From positions 25,836 through 89,835 of the IMG/VR virus record IMGVR_UViG_3300031957_002677: a stretch of DNA of 64,000 nt; one strand, written 5' to 3'. Under the pieces are notes generated by a model. The model saw only the letters and a program-made list of their open reading frames with translations, had not been told where the DNA came from and did no database searches. Position numbers and translations under genes: made by a program. This stretch comes from a virus. This document shows, in pieces, positions 33,301-39,567 of the stretch (its first letter is position 1; every line of letters begins with the position of its first letter).

Positions 33301-35924
33301 AAATTATGCGGTATTTCTGTTCTAATTGTTGCTTTACTATCAACAGAACTCCATTCAGCATCTGCAATAAACTTAAAGTTTCTGAACTCAGTTGAATTTG
33401 ACAGTGTTTCACTATCAAAACTTAGGTATTTTGCGACTTCAGTATCGGAAGCACCATCAATATTATTTGATTCTTGGATAATAAATCCATCAACAGGAGG
33501 TCTACCTAGTGTTGGAGAATCCTTTGGTAGAACATAACGCATTTTATAAATGCTTGCTTCAATATTCCTATCAGATGGTTTTCTGAGTACAAATGTTCTT
33601 GGAGTCGTTTCACCTAGTTGTGCAACACCTCTATCATAAAGTTGCTTATAAATGCTTGCATCAGTGCTACCAGTAGATACATTAATATACCATTGACTTT
33701 GTGTTCCATCCCATTGAACTGGATGTCCAAGATCTCCAGCAGATTTATCAGATACTCTACTTACAATATTAAGAATACCACCAGTATTGTTGAGAGTGAT
33801 TGGGATATCATTGTTTGCGTCGTTTAGAGTTGCGGCAAGTTTTAATTGATTTGCTCCAAGTGCTGGATTGGGAGCAATTGCCGTAGTAATTGCATAATAT
33901 ACTCTTTCTTCCTCAACACCATCAGGTAGTCCACCATTTTCACTAATAACTCTAACAGTTTCACCATTTAGGAAAGTGTGATTTCCTTGTAGAGTGAGTG
34001 TATTAGATAGAATGACGTTTACACCAGCAGTTTGTTTTACTTTGTGAATTTTTTCAGATATCTTTTCATTTACAGTGCCTTCAGTGTTAGGCATTACAAC
34101 TTTAGAATGGTAGGTTGTAATTTCATTGCCTTCAGCAAGAAGAACCTTCAATGCTTCATCTTTATTTGAACCAACACGATATCCATCAATGACTGTTGCT
34201 GGTGGAATATCGAAGTTATTCTCTTCATATAGGAATAGTTTGCTGGTTGTTGCAATACCTACAGCAGTAGTAACACCAACATCAATACCTAAGAATTCAA
34301 TACCTGCCTCAACAGACTCAATTTCTTTTGGTGAAACTACGTGTGAAATATAACCAATATCGTCTCTTGCGAATGCATCTGGACGGAATCCTCTAGAAAC
34401 AAGAGCTTTAGCACCAAAGTTAGAGTTGGAGTTAGTGATAGACGCATCACCACCAGACTCTAATAAGAAGTGGTTATTGAAACCAATTGCGAAGACCGAA
34501 ACGATCTGTAGTAGTGAATTGTTACTACACTTAATATGGAAGTTTTCGTATGATGGTTTAAATCTTGCTTCGGAGTCTGTATGAATATTTTCATTACCTG
34601 CAGCAAGAGTTCCTTCATATAATCCAGTAGTTGAATTATACTTAACAAACGCATTATCATCCTTCTGAAGTCCAATTCCCGTGAATTGAGCTAGAACCAT
34701 AGACTTAAATCCAGTTGCCTTTGATCCATCTGCATGGAGACCACACATACCAAAAACAGATCTCAATGATATGTTAAAGATATATGGTGATGCGGATGTG
34801 ACAGTATCAACAGAAATATTCAGTGTTGAACCAGAAGTTGATGCTGGTAGAGGATTATTTGGTGGAACAGATACTTGATATTTAATCTCTGTTGGTGATA
34901 GAACTTCAAATACGGCAAATTGTCCATCATAACCCTCATCAGCAATACCTTCAATACGAATTGGAGTATTTACATCTAGTCCAGGAACTTCAGTCTCTAA
35001 GGTGACTGTAATTTCTGTTGTAGCAATAGTACCATCACCAGACTTGATACTAGTAATACCTACTTCAGCACCAGTAGAACCAACAATACGGTATTCGTCA
35101 ACCTTTGGTTCAATATCTAGAGTATCGGAAGGATAGTCTGGTGAAACTTCTCTTCCAGATGGTTTACCATATGCAAAACCAACCTTTTGATAATACATCT
35201 CAAGGTCAGTATTTGTATCATTATAGACTAAGAAGTCATCATTAATAGATACTGGATTTACACCATCAGCATATTCAAATACTGTGAGTTTATGGTGTGA
35301 GAAGTTGGGAACGAATGCGTTAGTTGTATAGTCTTTATATACAGTACCAGTCTGATCACCATCAAAGACGGAGAACTGCCACATGTAACATGCTCCCGTT
35401 ACACGAAAAATTGCAGATCTTTCGATTTGGTCGTTTTCTGGGTTGGGAATGTACTTGGGAATAATTTTGGTCTTTCTAAGATCAAGACCTACGAGTGATG
35501 TACCTCTAGGAATGATAACACCACCATTAATACTATTAATTTTATATAGTGCGTTATTGGGACTATCTAGATCGAAGTTACTGTTGACATCTAGTGGTGG
35601 GAAGTCATCAGAAGTTGTACCAGATCTAAGTCTGTACGTGTTTGGTACTTGATCATGAATTGGTATCCATCCTGGTCTATTATCTACGACGTGCTCACCA
35701 GGATAGAGTAAAATAGTTGTTTTACCAAACCTATCATTATTTTCTCCTGCTTGGTAGGAGAAACGAGCTGCCTCTAGCAGTGCTCTTTGAATTGTTTTAA
35801 ATGGTCTTGCTAAAGAGTTACCCTTATTCTCAATGCTATCTGTAGAATCAAGACTTGAGGGATCTACATAAAGAATCTCACCTTTGGTACTCTTTAGAAA
35901 ATTATCCAGACGACTAAGACCCAT
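30363..35924 (-). CDS. Very large virion structural protein (1853 aa)
   Basis: The N-terminus MGLSRLDNFLKSTKGEILYV followed by DPSSLDSTDSIENKGNSLARPFKTIQRAL is a signature of a large structural protein conserved in T4-like cyanophages (from memory; usually annotated only as virion structural protein). The first about 550 residues look like a beta-helix of pectate-lyase type (PFKTIQRALLEAARF, TTILLYPGEHVV). Later parts are mixed beta domains, ending with FDVLYSQSQYQ. A GATAAATA late promoter lies about 30 bases upstream of the ATG. Probably part of the baseplate periphery or a long fibre base. Confidence 0.75.
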   Translation of the reverse strand: MGLSRLDNFLKSTKGEILYVDPSSLDSTDSIENKGNSLARPFKTIQRALLEAARFSYQAGENNDRFGKTTILLYPGEHVVDNRPGWIPIHDQVPNTYRLRSGTTSDDFPPLDVNSNFDLDSPNNALYKINSINGGVIIPRGTSLVGLDLRKTKIIPKYIPNPENDQIERSAIFRVTGACYMWQFSVFDGDQTGTVYKDYTTNAFVPNFSHHKLTVFEYADGVNPVSINDDFLVYNDTNTDLEMYYQKVGFAYGKPSGREVSPDYPSDTLDIEPKVDEYRIVGSTGAEVGITSIKSGDGTIATTEITVTLETEVPGLDVNTPIRIEGIADEGYDGQFAVFEVLSPTEIKYQVSVPPNNPLPASTSGSTLNISVDTVTSASPYIFNISLRSVFGMCGLHADGSKATGFKSMVLAQFTGIGLQKDDNAFVKYNSTTGLYEGTLAAGNENIHTDSEARFKPSYENFHIKCSNNSLLQIVSVFAIGFNNHFLLESGGDASITNSNSNFGAKALVSRGFRPDAFARDDIGYISHVVSPKEIESVEAGIEFLGIDVGVTTAVGIATTSKLFLYEENNFDIPPATVIDGYRVGSNKDEALKVLLAEGNEITTYHSKVVMPNTEGTVNEKISEKIHKVKQTAGVNVILSNTLTLQGNHTFLNGETVRVISENGGLPDGVEEERVYYAITTAIAPNPALGANQLKLAATLNDANNDIPITLNNTGGILNIVSRVSDKSAGDLGHPVQWDGTQSQWYINVSTGSTDASIYKQLYDRGVAQLGETTPRTFVLRKPSDRNIEASIYKMRYVLPKDSPTLGRPPVDGFIIQESNNIDGASDTEVAKYLSFDSETLSNSTEFRNFKFIADAEWSSVDSKATIRTEIPHNLTAGSQVEIINTISGFNTTGKANLGFNGTFIVDNIVSRKEFKIDILTNPGDFTSDTSIRNQNLPKLKKKKHNGTFVVYKSDEIQRYVQNEQDGVYHLTIINSSNTPNVSPFTGVKLSQPLDNLYPEYDRDNPKSDPDPARCFAVADPIGKVVINDPEKSITKETVISKLENNGIGIGITDILSQDEVNGYRHTIFTKSDHGLNRIIEVEIVDPGSNYGSGIGVTENLYNAELIGYGGSVTGDKATARVQVSSAGTLASIQIIDGGSAYGVGNTMSVVGIATTTGHTAGSVRVTKVYNNIGDSISIERVSDLYQDYNTTYQINDLSVGETNSFDVISATSVGIGSTISGIGELNASDAFAYLNGPAFNITNSDFTPATGIATFTTGINPHGLQVNDRVLIGGATGDSEAFNGEFLIQRVDSLTELVVNVGISTLATVTLGGSPAVYPTTLGAKGGEITIGDESFSSRLSIPYGNLYGSLALAMTKLDSTMNITDLDDLDLKIGDFILIDSEIMRVKQTVTGNPVQVYRGLLGTQAESHISGSAFRRIDAKPVELRRHSIIRASGHTFEYLGYGPGNYSTAFPDRHDRQLSASEEVLSQSFQEEGGFVVYTGMNSDGDFYISNKRVITTAGDEEVFSTPRPRFRGESKQIPDTKLGFNVIKASEVNVSDAVRVDGGDSKTTISQFDGPLLVNNKLTVTSNKGLESPSLFLQGEETVSRKYTVGVTQPASSVELVGEGAGNPGDIIFNGNPFKGQNAGWVYTTDNDWYPWGAISNKTDVFEIGGYFIGTFTGDGSGLYDVSDIWAIDATGIHTTRNVGFGSTNSSKADVSMYVEGNAEIRGTMKVFEIIENTTLDNSTVIGIGTTIVHADLDKSSIYYFTQDAGDNWAVNMRARAGLALTEFLEVSESITVAITTKQGPTPYYNDEVYIDDIRMSPRYYGSLAINTGNANSIDLYTYVLVRKSNTGDPVTDFDVLYSQSQYQ

Positions 35925-35953
35925 TGTATTAACGCGTTAAATTCCTATAGGTC

Positions 35954-35961
35954 TATTTATC
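35954..35961 (-). promoter_or_regulatory. T4-like late promoter GATAAATA
   Basis: The minus strand reads TTGATAAATAGACC, 30 bases before the ATG of the 1853-residue gene and 25 bases after the tRNA 3' end. It matches NATAAATA. Confidence 0.65.
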
Positions 35962-35985
35962 AATATAATTATAGTAATAATTTGA

Positions 35986-36078
35986 TGGAAGTGGTGGGAC
36001 TCGAACCCACAACCGCGCACTAATCTGGTGCATACAGAAGGTATAAGCTTCTCGCTCTGCCAATTGAGCTACACTTCC
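35986..36078 (-). tRNA. tRNA with UAU anticodon (Ile, AUA) and long variable arm
   Basis: The minus strand folds into a tRNA. The acceptor GGAAGTG/CACTTCC pairs fully, with discriminator A. The D arm is GCTC-AATTGGCA-GAGC, the anticodon stem AGAAG/CTTCT has loop CTTATAC, and the T arm is GTGGG-TTCGAGT-CCCAC. The anticodon reads UAU, which decodes AUA as Ile. The variable region is 25 nt with a 5-bp stem (TGCAC/GTGCG, one G-T pair) and 7-nt loop, which is class II-like and not expected for tRNA-Ile. No CCA is encoded. The body is class I in its D arm. Confidence 0.8.
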
Positions 36079-36083
36079 GAAAT

Positions 36084-36656
36084 TTATTTAAATGGTGGTC
36101 CTCCCATCCAACCAACTAATGAAAACCTTTTTCCCGATTTAATTGGTCTTACTCTATGTTGCAATATTGATGGAAACACTATAACTTCACCACAATCAAG
36201 TTTAATTGTTTCTTTCATTGTTGATGATGGCCAATATAGTTCAAATTCACCACCTTCATAATCATCCTTTGATGATAAGCACATAACAATACTAAGTTTT
36301 CTAGTAAGTTTTTCAGATAAAGATTCGTTATCCACATCAATATGCCATCCATAATAATCACCTTCAGAATCATATACAGTAAATTGAATATGTTTTCTAA
36401 ATCCATCTATATCAAAATTAAAATATAATGAATTTGCACTATTGGCAAAATGTGCCAACATTCCCGCAATCCAAGTATCATTATTAATCCAAAATACTTT
36501 TGATTTTCTATATTTGTAATTTACCGAATTGACTCCTCCATTTTTTCCCACTTCGGCAATATTTAATTCATCTTCATTATAATACTTCTTTATAATTTCA
36601 TCACAAATAATCTTAGGTATCTCTGAAGGAATTCTATAGTAGTTCAGTAGTGTCAT
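36084..36656 (-). CDS. 2-oxoglutarate/Fe(II) oxygenase, prolyl-4-hydroxylase-like (190 aa)
   Basis: A canonical pattern is visible: YYGWHIDVDNES (HxD), the KDDYEGGEFELYW strand, FPSILQHRVRPI (distal His) and SGKRFSLVGW (Arg). It is close in layout to the C-terminal domain of the two-domain enzyme at 9280-10677 (EGGEVALF, SGTRFSIITW). It lies just 5 bases from the tRNA 5' end and overlaps the small gene upstream by 23 bases. Similar single-domain enzymes are frequent in cyanophages; substrate unknown. Confidence 0.8.
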   Translation of the reverse strand: MTLLNYYRIPSEIPKIICDEIIKKYYNEDELNIAEVGKNGGVNSVNYKYRKSKVFWINNDTWIAGMLAHFANSANSLYFNFDIDGFRKHIQFTVYDSEGDYYGWHIDVDNESLSEKLTRKLSIVMCLSSKDDYEGGEFELYWPSSTMKETIKLDCGEVIVFPSILQHRVRPIKSGKRFSLVGWMGGPPFK

Positions 36657-36807
36657 CTAATTGCCAAGTGGGTGGATGAAAAACGCAGTATTCGTTAAAT
36701 GTTATTTTCATTTCCTTTTCTGTCAATCCACAATTCTTTGCAGCTTTTGGTAAATTCCATTTTGCGGAAAATAGCATTTCCATTGACTCTCGTGTTTTTG
36801 GTCGCAT
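36634..36807 (-). CDS. Small conserved cyanophage protein (57 aa)
   Basis: The product begins MRPKTRESMEMLFSAKWNLP and ends in a Pro/Trp-rich tail. I recall near-identical small proteins (MRPKTRES...LFSAKWNLPKAA) in many T4-like cyanophages, with no known role. I chose the ATG at 36807, 4 bases after the CpeT-like stop; an ATG at 36840 would overlap that gene by 29 bases. The AKNCGLTEKEMKITFNEYC segment looks like a small helix-turn-helix, so DNA binding is possible but unproven. Confidence 0.65.
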   Translation of the reverse strand: MRPKTRESMEMLFSAKWNLPKAAKNCGLTEKEMKITFNEYCVFHPPTWQLDDTTELL

Positions 36808-36811
36808 AATT

Positions 36812-37270
36812 TTAAAATCCGTTTTCCTTTTGGAGTTCATAATATGTCAATGAACCCCACTCAAGTTTGCTACCTTTCCATCCTTGATCCATACTACGAT
36901 AGGTATACCCATCAAATTCTACGAAACTTTTAAGTGATGTTTCACGAATGATTGGATCTGGATGAATTAGTTCACCTTTATAGAATGTGTCTATGAGTGT
37001 GAACCTCATATCGAATGCAGGACTATGAGTCCAATCAGTCCCCCAGTTTTCAACAACGATAGAGTTATCTTTTACTAAGACCTTATGGCATCTAGCACGA
37101 TAAGGACTTGATTCACCCTCATGATCATACCATTGCTTGATGGTCATTCTACCTTCATCACGAAGGTTTGTCCACACAATATGAACATGAGAATGATCTC
37201 GGGGACTTGATTGTGCTTGCTTTAAATTATTATACTTTCCTGCTAATTTTGATACAAACTCTTCAATCAT
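36812..37270 (-). CDS. cpeT: CpeT/CpcT-like phycobiliprotein lyase family protein
   Basis: The 152-residue product has the start typical of this family: FVSKLAGKYNNLKQAQSSPR followed by HVHIVWTNL. The order is a short helix, GxYxNxxQA, then beta strands, and the Arg-containing SSPYRARCHKVLV matches the conserved PYRxR strand. CpeT/CpcT proteins attach phycoerythrobilin or phycocyanobilin to phycobiliproteins in cyanobacteria, and phage copies are known auxiliary metabolic genes. The phage copy may keep light harvesting going or bind free chromophore. It overlaps the small gene upstream by ATGA. A search against CpeT profiles would settle it. Confidence 0.7.
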   Translation of the reverse strand: MIEEFVSKLAGKYNNLKQAQSSPRDHSHVHIVWTNLRDEGRMTIKQWYDHEGESSPYRARCHKVLVKDNSIVVENWGTDWTHSPAFDMRFTLIDTFYKGELIHPDPIIRETSLKSFVEFDGYTYRSMDQGWKGSKLEWGSLTYYELQKENGF

Positions 37271-37455
37271 GCTGCTACATTTGGTTTGGTATAGAAGATC
37301 ATTTCCTCATCAACTTTATCACGAACAACTTTGAAGACGTTCATGAACTCATCATAAGTATCACACTTGACAACTTTCTCATTGCCTTGAGTTGAGAACA
37401 ACGTGAACTGCCTCTTGCTCATATTGATGAGGACTGAATTAACGTACTCTTCCAT
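37267..37455 (-). CDS. Small hypothetical protein (62 aa)
   Basis: The ATG at 37455 is used because the in-frame Met at 37476 lies too close to the -10 of the promoter at 37479-37507. The product begins MEEYVNSVLINMSKRQFTLF and contains a beta strand pair (FTLFSTQGNEKVVKCDTYDE) and a helix. It precedes the CpeT-like gene with a 4-base overlap, so they are cotranscribed. No family recognised. Confidence 0.55.
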   Translation of the reverse strand: MEEYVNSVLINMSKRQFTLFSTQGNEKVVKCDTYDEFMNVFKVVRDKVDEEMIFYTKPNVAA

Positions 37456-37478
37456 GGTGTTCCCTGGTTTACCCACGT

Positions 37479-37507
37479 ATTATAGCAGGATCAGAGACCC
37501 GTGTCAA
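37479..37507 (-). promoter_or_regulatory. Sigma70 consensus promoter TTGACA-N17-TATAAT
   Basis: The minus strand has TTGACA (37507-37502), exactly 17 bases and TATAAT (37484-37479), a perfect consensus. The -35 overlaps the stop region of the structural gene at 37504. It drives the 62-residue gene, the CpeT-like gene and the small genes below, giving them host-type early expression within a late structural region. Confidence 0.85.
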
Positions 37508-38118
37508 CCCTCTTCGTCTTGCTCGATTACCAGTGGATCGATGTCCTTACGTTCTCCATAAATGTGATAGAAGCAATCGATTGGCATACCACCCTGTGCT
37601 TGAAGATATACTTTTTCAGCATCAAGTCTCTTTACAATAACATTCTGATGAGCACCAATAGGTGTCAGTGAAACAGTCATTGTCCTAACATCTACAAGAT
37701 CTTTCCAATATGCAGGAAGATTAATTTCTTTCTGATTAGTTACTCTTCCACGAACATATACTGCATGTTCTGGTCCTTCAAGACATCCGTGCCATAACCG
37801 AACACCTTCTTTATCTGGTGATGGGTGTGGAATATTAAATGCTTTCGAGTTTGCACTGAACGATCCTGCAGAAACCAAACCAGAAAATGCTGCGGTTGTT
37901 CCTGTTAAAGGACCAGCAAGAGTTAGTGATGTAGTGACTGTAAAGTTATCAATCTTTGCAGTGGAATAATATCTATTTGGACAAGCCTCTGTTGGATAAT
38001 CCTCTTCTGCAAGTAGAAACTGTTTAGTAATGTACTGATCAAGAGCAGATGGAACTCCATATGCTGCTCTATCTGCACAATCGGGACCATCAGGTCTGCT
38101 TCCTGGTGTAAATGTCAT
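37504..38118 (-). CDS. Virion structural protein, paralogue of 38118-38951 (204 aa)
   Basis: The C-terminal half contains IPHPSPDKEGVRLWHGCLEG and PEHAVYVRGRVTNQKEINLP, matching MPHPNKDGWRLRHVCIEG and PEIAVYCRGKIPPNGVIELP in the neighbour. The two share a domain of about 110 residues with conserved HGC/HVC and PExAVY. The N-terminal half is different (PDGPDCADRAAYGVPSALDQ, then a beta-rich SLTLAGPLTGTTAAF). The domain recurs in structural proteins of marine myoviruses, from memory. The start is joined to the upstream stop at 38118. Confidence 0.65.
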   Translation of the reverse strand: MTFTPGSRPDGPDCADRAAYGVPSALDQYITKQFLLAEEDYPTEACPNRYYSTAKIDNFTVTTSLTLAGPLTGTTAAFSGLVSAGSFSANSKAFNIPHPSPDKEGVRLWHGCLEGPEHAVYVRGRVTNQKEINLPAYWKDLVDVRTMTVSLTPIGAHQNVIVKRLDAEKVYLQAQGGMPIDCFYHIYGERKDIDPLVIEQDEEG

Positions 38119-38951
38119 TATTTTTCCTCAATGTTGTTTAGATTTTCTTTAACCATGTCTTTAATCAATCCTTCAACATAGTTATGTTCAAAGTTGAAGG
38201 AGTACCCTTCATTTCCTCCAGGATAATCTTCATGTGATTCACCCTCATATTCTACAATAAGATCATCATCTAGTCTACGGGCAACAATGTGGTAATCACC
38301 ACCAATAGGTCCACCAAGATTATTTCTTACGATAACTTGTTTTCCCCATCTAATCTCTTGAACAAATAGTTCTTGCCAAGTTCCAAATGGTGTTAGATTA
38401 ATGGACATATCTTCTTTATTGACGAGACCATCCCAAAAAGATGGAAGTTCAATAACACCATTTGGTGGAATCTTTCCTCTACAATATACAGCAATCTCTG
38501 GACCTTCTATACAGACATGTCTCAATCTCCACCCATCCTTATTTGGATGGGGCATGTCAAATGGGAGATCTTTTTTAAGTGCAAGAACATGTCTTCCACA
38601 ACTACCTATAACCATGCCTTGTGCTAAAACATTAGCACCTACGACTGCATTGGTAGCAACATTAAGATCACCCAGAATACCAACACTACCCAAGACTGCT
38701 AATGAGAATGGATTTGCGGGTGGTCCATAGCAGAACCCACCAGGAATGAATGGTGGTGGTGAGTCTGGATTGATTAGAGGTCCAATATTAACTGCACCAA
38801 AACAAAGAGGGAATGGTGTACCAACATTCATTGGTCCTTCAATATACGCAGCACCACGTACTTTTGCAGGACCAACTCCAAAAAATGGAACGACACCTAA
38901 ACCAATATTGAGTTGGTGTTGAATAGTTAAATCATCGAATGACCATGCCAT
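38118..38951 (-). CDS. Virion structural protein, shared C-terminal domain (277 aa)
   Basis: The N-terminal part (MAWSFDDLTIQHQLNIGLGV) and a Gly/Pro-rich middle (CFGAVNIGPLINPDSPPPFI) are followed by the domain shared with the gene at 37504. After it comes an acidic C-terminal extension (DDLIVEYEGESHEDYPGGNE) ending in a helix. It lies between the gp5-related spike gene and its paralogue, suggesting a baseplate or tail-fibre-base component. No enzymatic motif. Confidence 0.65.
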   Translation of the reverse strand: MAWSFDDLTIQHQLNIGLGVVPFFGVGPAKVRGAAYIEGPMNVGTPFPLCFGAVNIGPLINPDSPPPFIPGGFCYGPPANPFSLAVLGSVGILGDLNVATNAVVGANVLAQGMVIGSCGRHVLALKKDLPFDMPHPNKDGWRLRHVCIEGPEIAVYCRGKIPPNGVIELPSFWDGLVNKEDMSINLTPFGTWQELFVQEIRWGKQVIVRNNLGGPIGGDYHIVARRLDDDLIVEYEGESHEDYPGGNEGYSFNFEHNYVEGLIKDMVKENLNNIEEK

Positions 38952-38957
38952 AATTAT

Positions 38958-39548
38958 TTAAACGTAAGATGATAATGTTGTGAAATCTGTGACATTCAAG
39001 AGATCTGTTTTACCGACTAGTTTGGAAGATGCACATGATAATCCTTTGATAAAGTTTGATACAATTTTCATTTCGGTATTTGCCACAATCTTTCCTACAT
39101 GAGGTGTAAAAAGTCTATATCCAACTTCTGCTTTTAGATCAAATGATCCATCGGCTTTAAGTTTGATATCTTGGTTTGCTTCTATTTTGACATGACCACG
39201 GCCTGTAGTTTCACCATTTGCTAGAATGTCAATATCTCTAGCAACCAGTCTAATACGACCATTGTCTGCTGTCAAGTTTATATCACCATTAAGACAATGA
39301 ATATCAATTCCAGGTTCTCTACCATTTACAGTATCACCACATTTTATCTGAAATACACCAGGATTTCTTAGAGAAGTCCATCCTGCTCTATTTCCATCAT
39401 TATCCATATGCAGATAATGTAATGGGTGGAAAGCTTCAAATCCACATCCAGTAATTACACCGTCAGCACACTGAGTTCCAAGCAACATATCACCCTGAGG
39501 ATTAGTTTTTCTTACCTGGAAATGTTTTAACTGCTTTGTCTCTGACAT
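38958..39548 (-). CDS. Baseplate spike-like protein, gp5 C-domain-like beta-helix (196 aa)
   Basis: The protein has a run of short repeated strands (GDINLTADNGRIRLVARDID, then GHVKIEANQDIKLKADGSFD) like the intertwined beta-helix of the T4 gp5 C-terminal needle and other phage spikes. The N-terminal part (MSETKQLKHFQVRKTNPQGD) is separate. It sits directly downstream of the gp5-like gene, so it may be the needle encoded as its own gene. The late-like CTAAATAC lies upstream at about 39564-39571. Confidence 0.65.
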   Translation of the reverse strand: MSETKQLKHFQVRKTNPQGDMLLGTQCADGVITGCGFEAFHPLHYLHMDNDGNRAGWTSLRNPGVFQIKCGDTVNGREPGIDIHCLNGDINLTADNGRIRLVARDIDILANGETTGRGHVKIEANQDIKLKADGSFDLKAEVGYRLFTPHVGKIVANTEMKIVSNFIKGLSCASSKLVGKTDLLNVTDFTTLSSYV

Positions 39549-39567
39549 ACTGTGTTTTTATTTGTAT

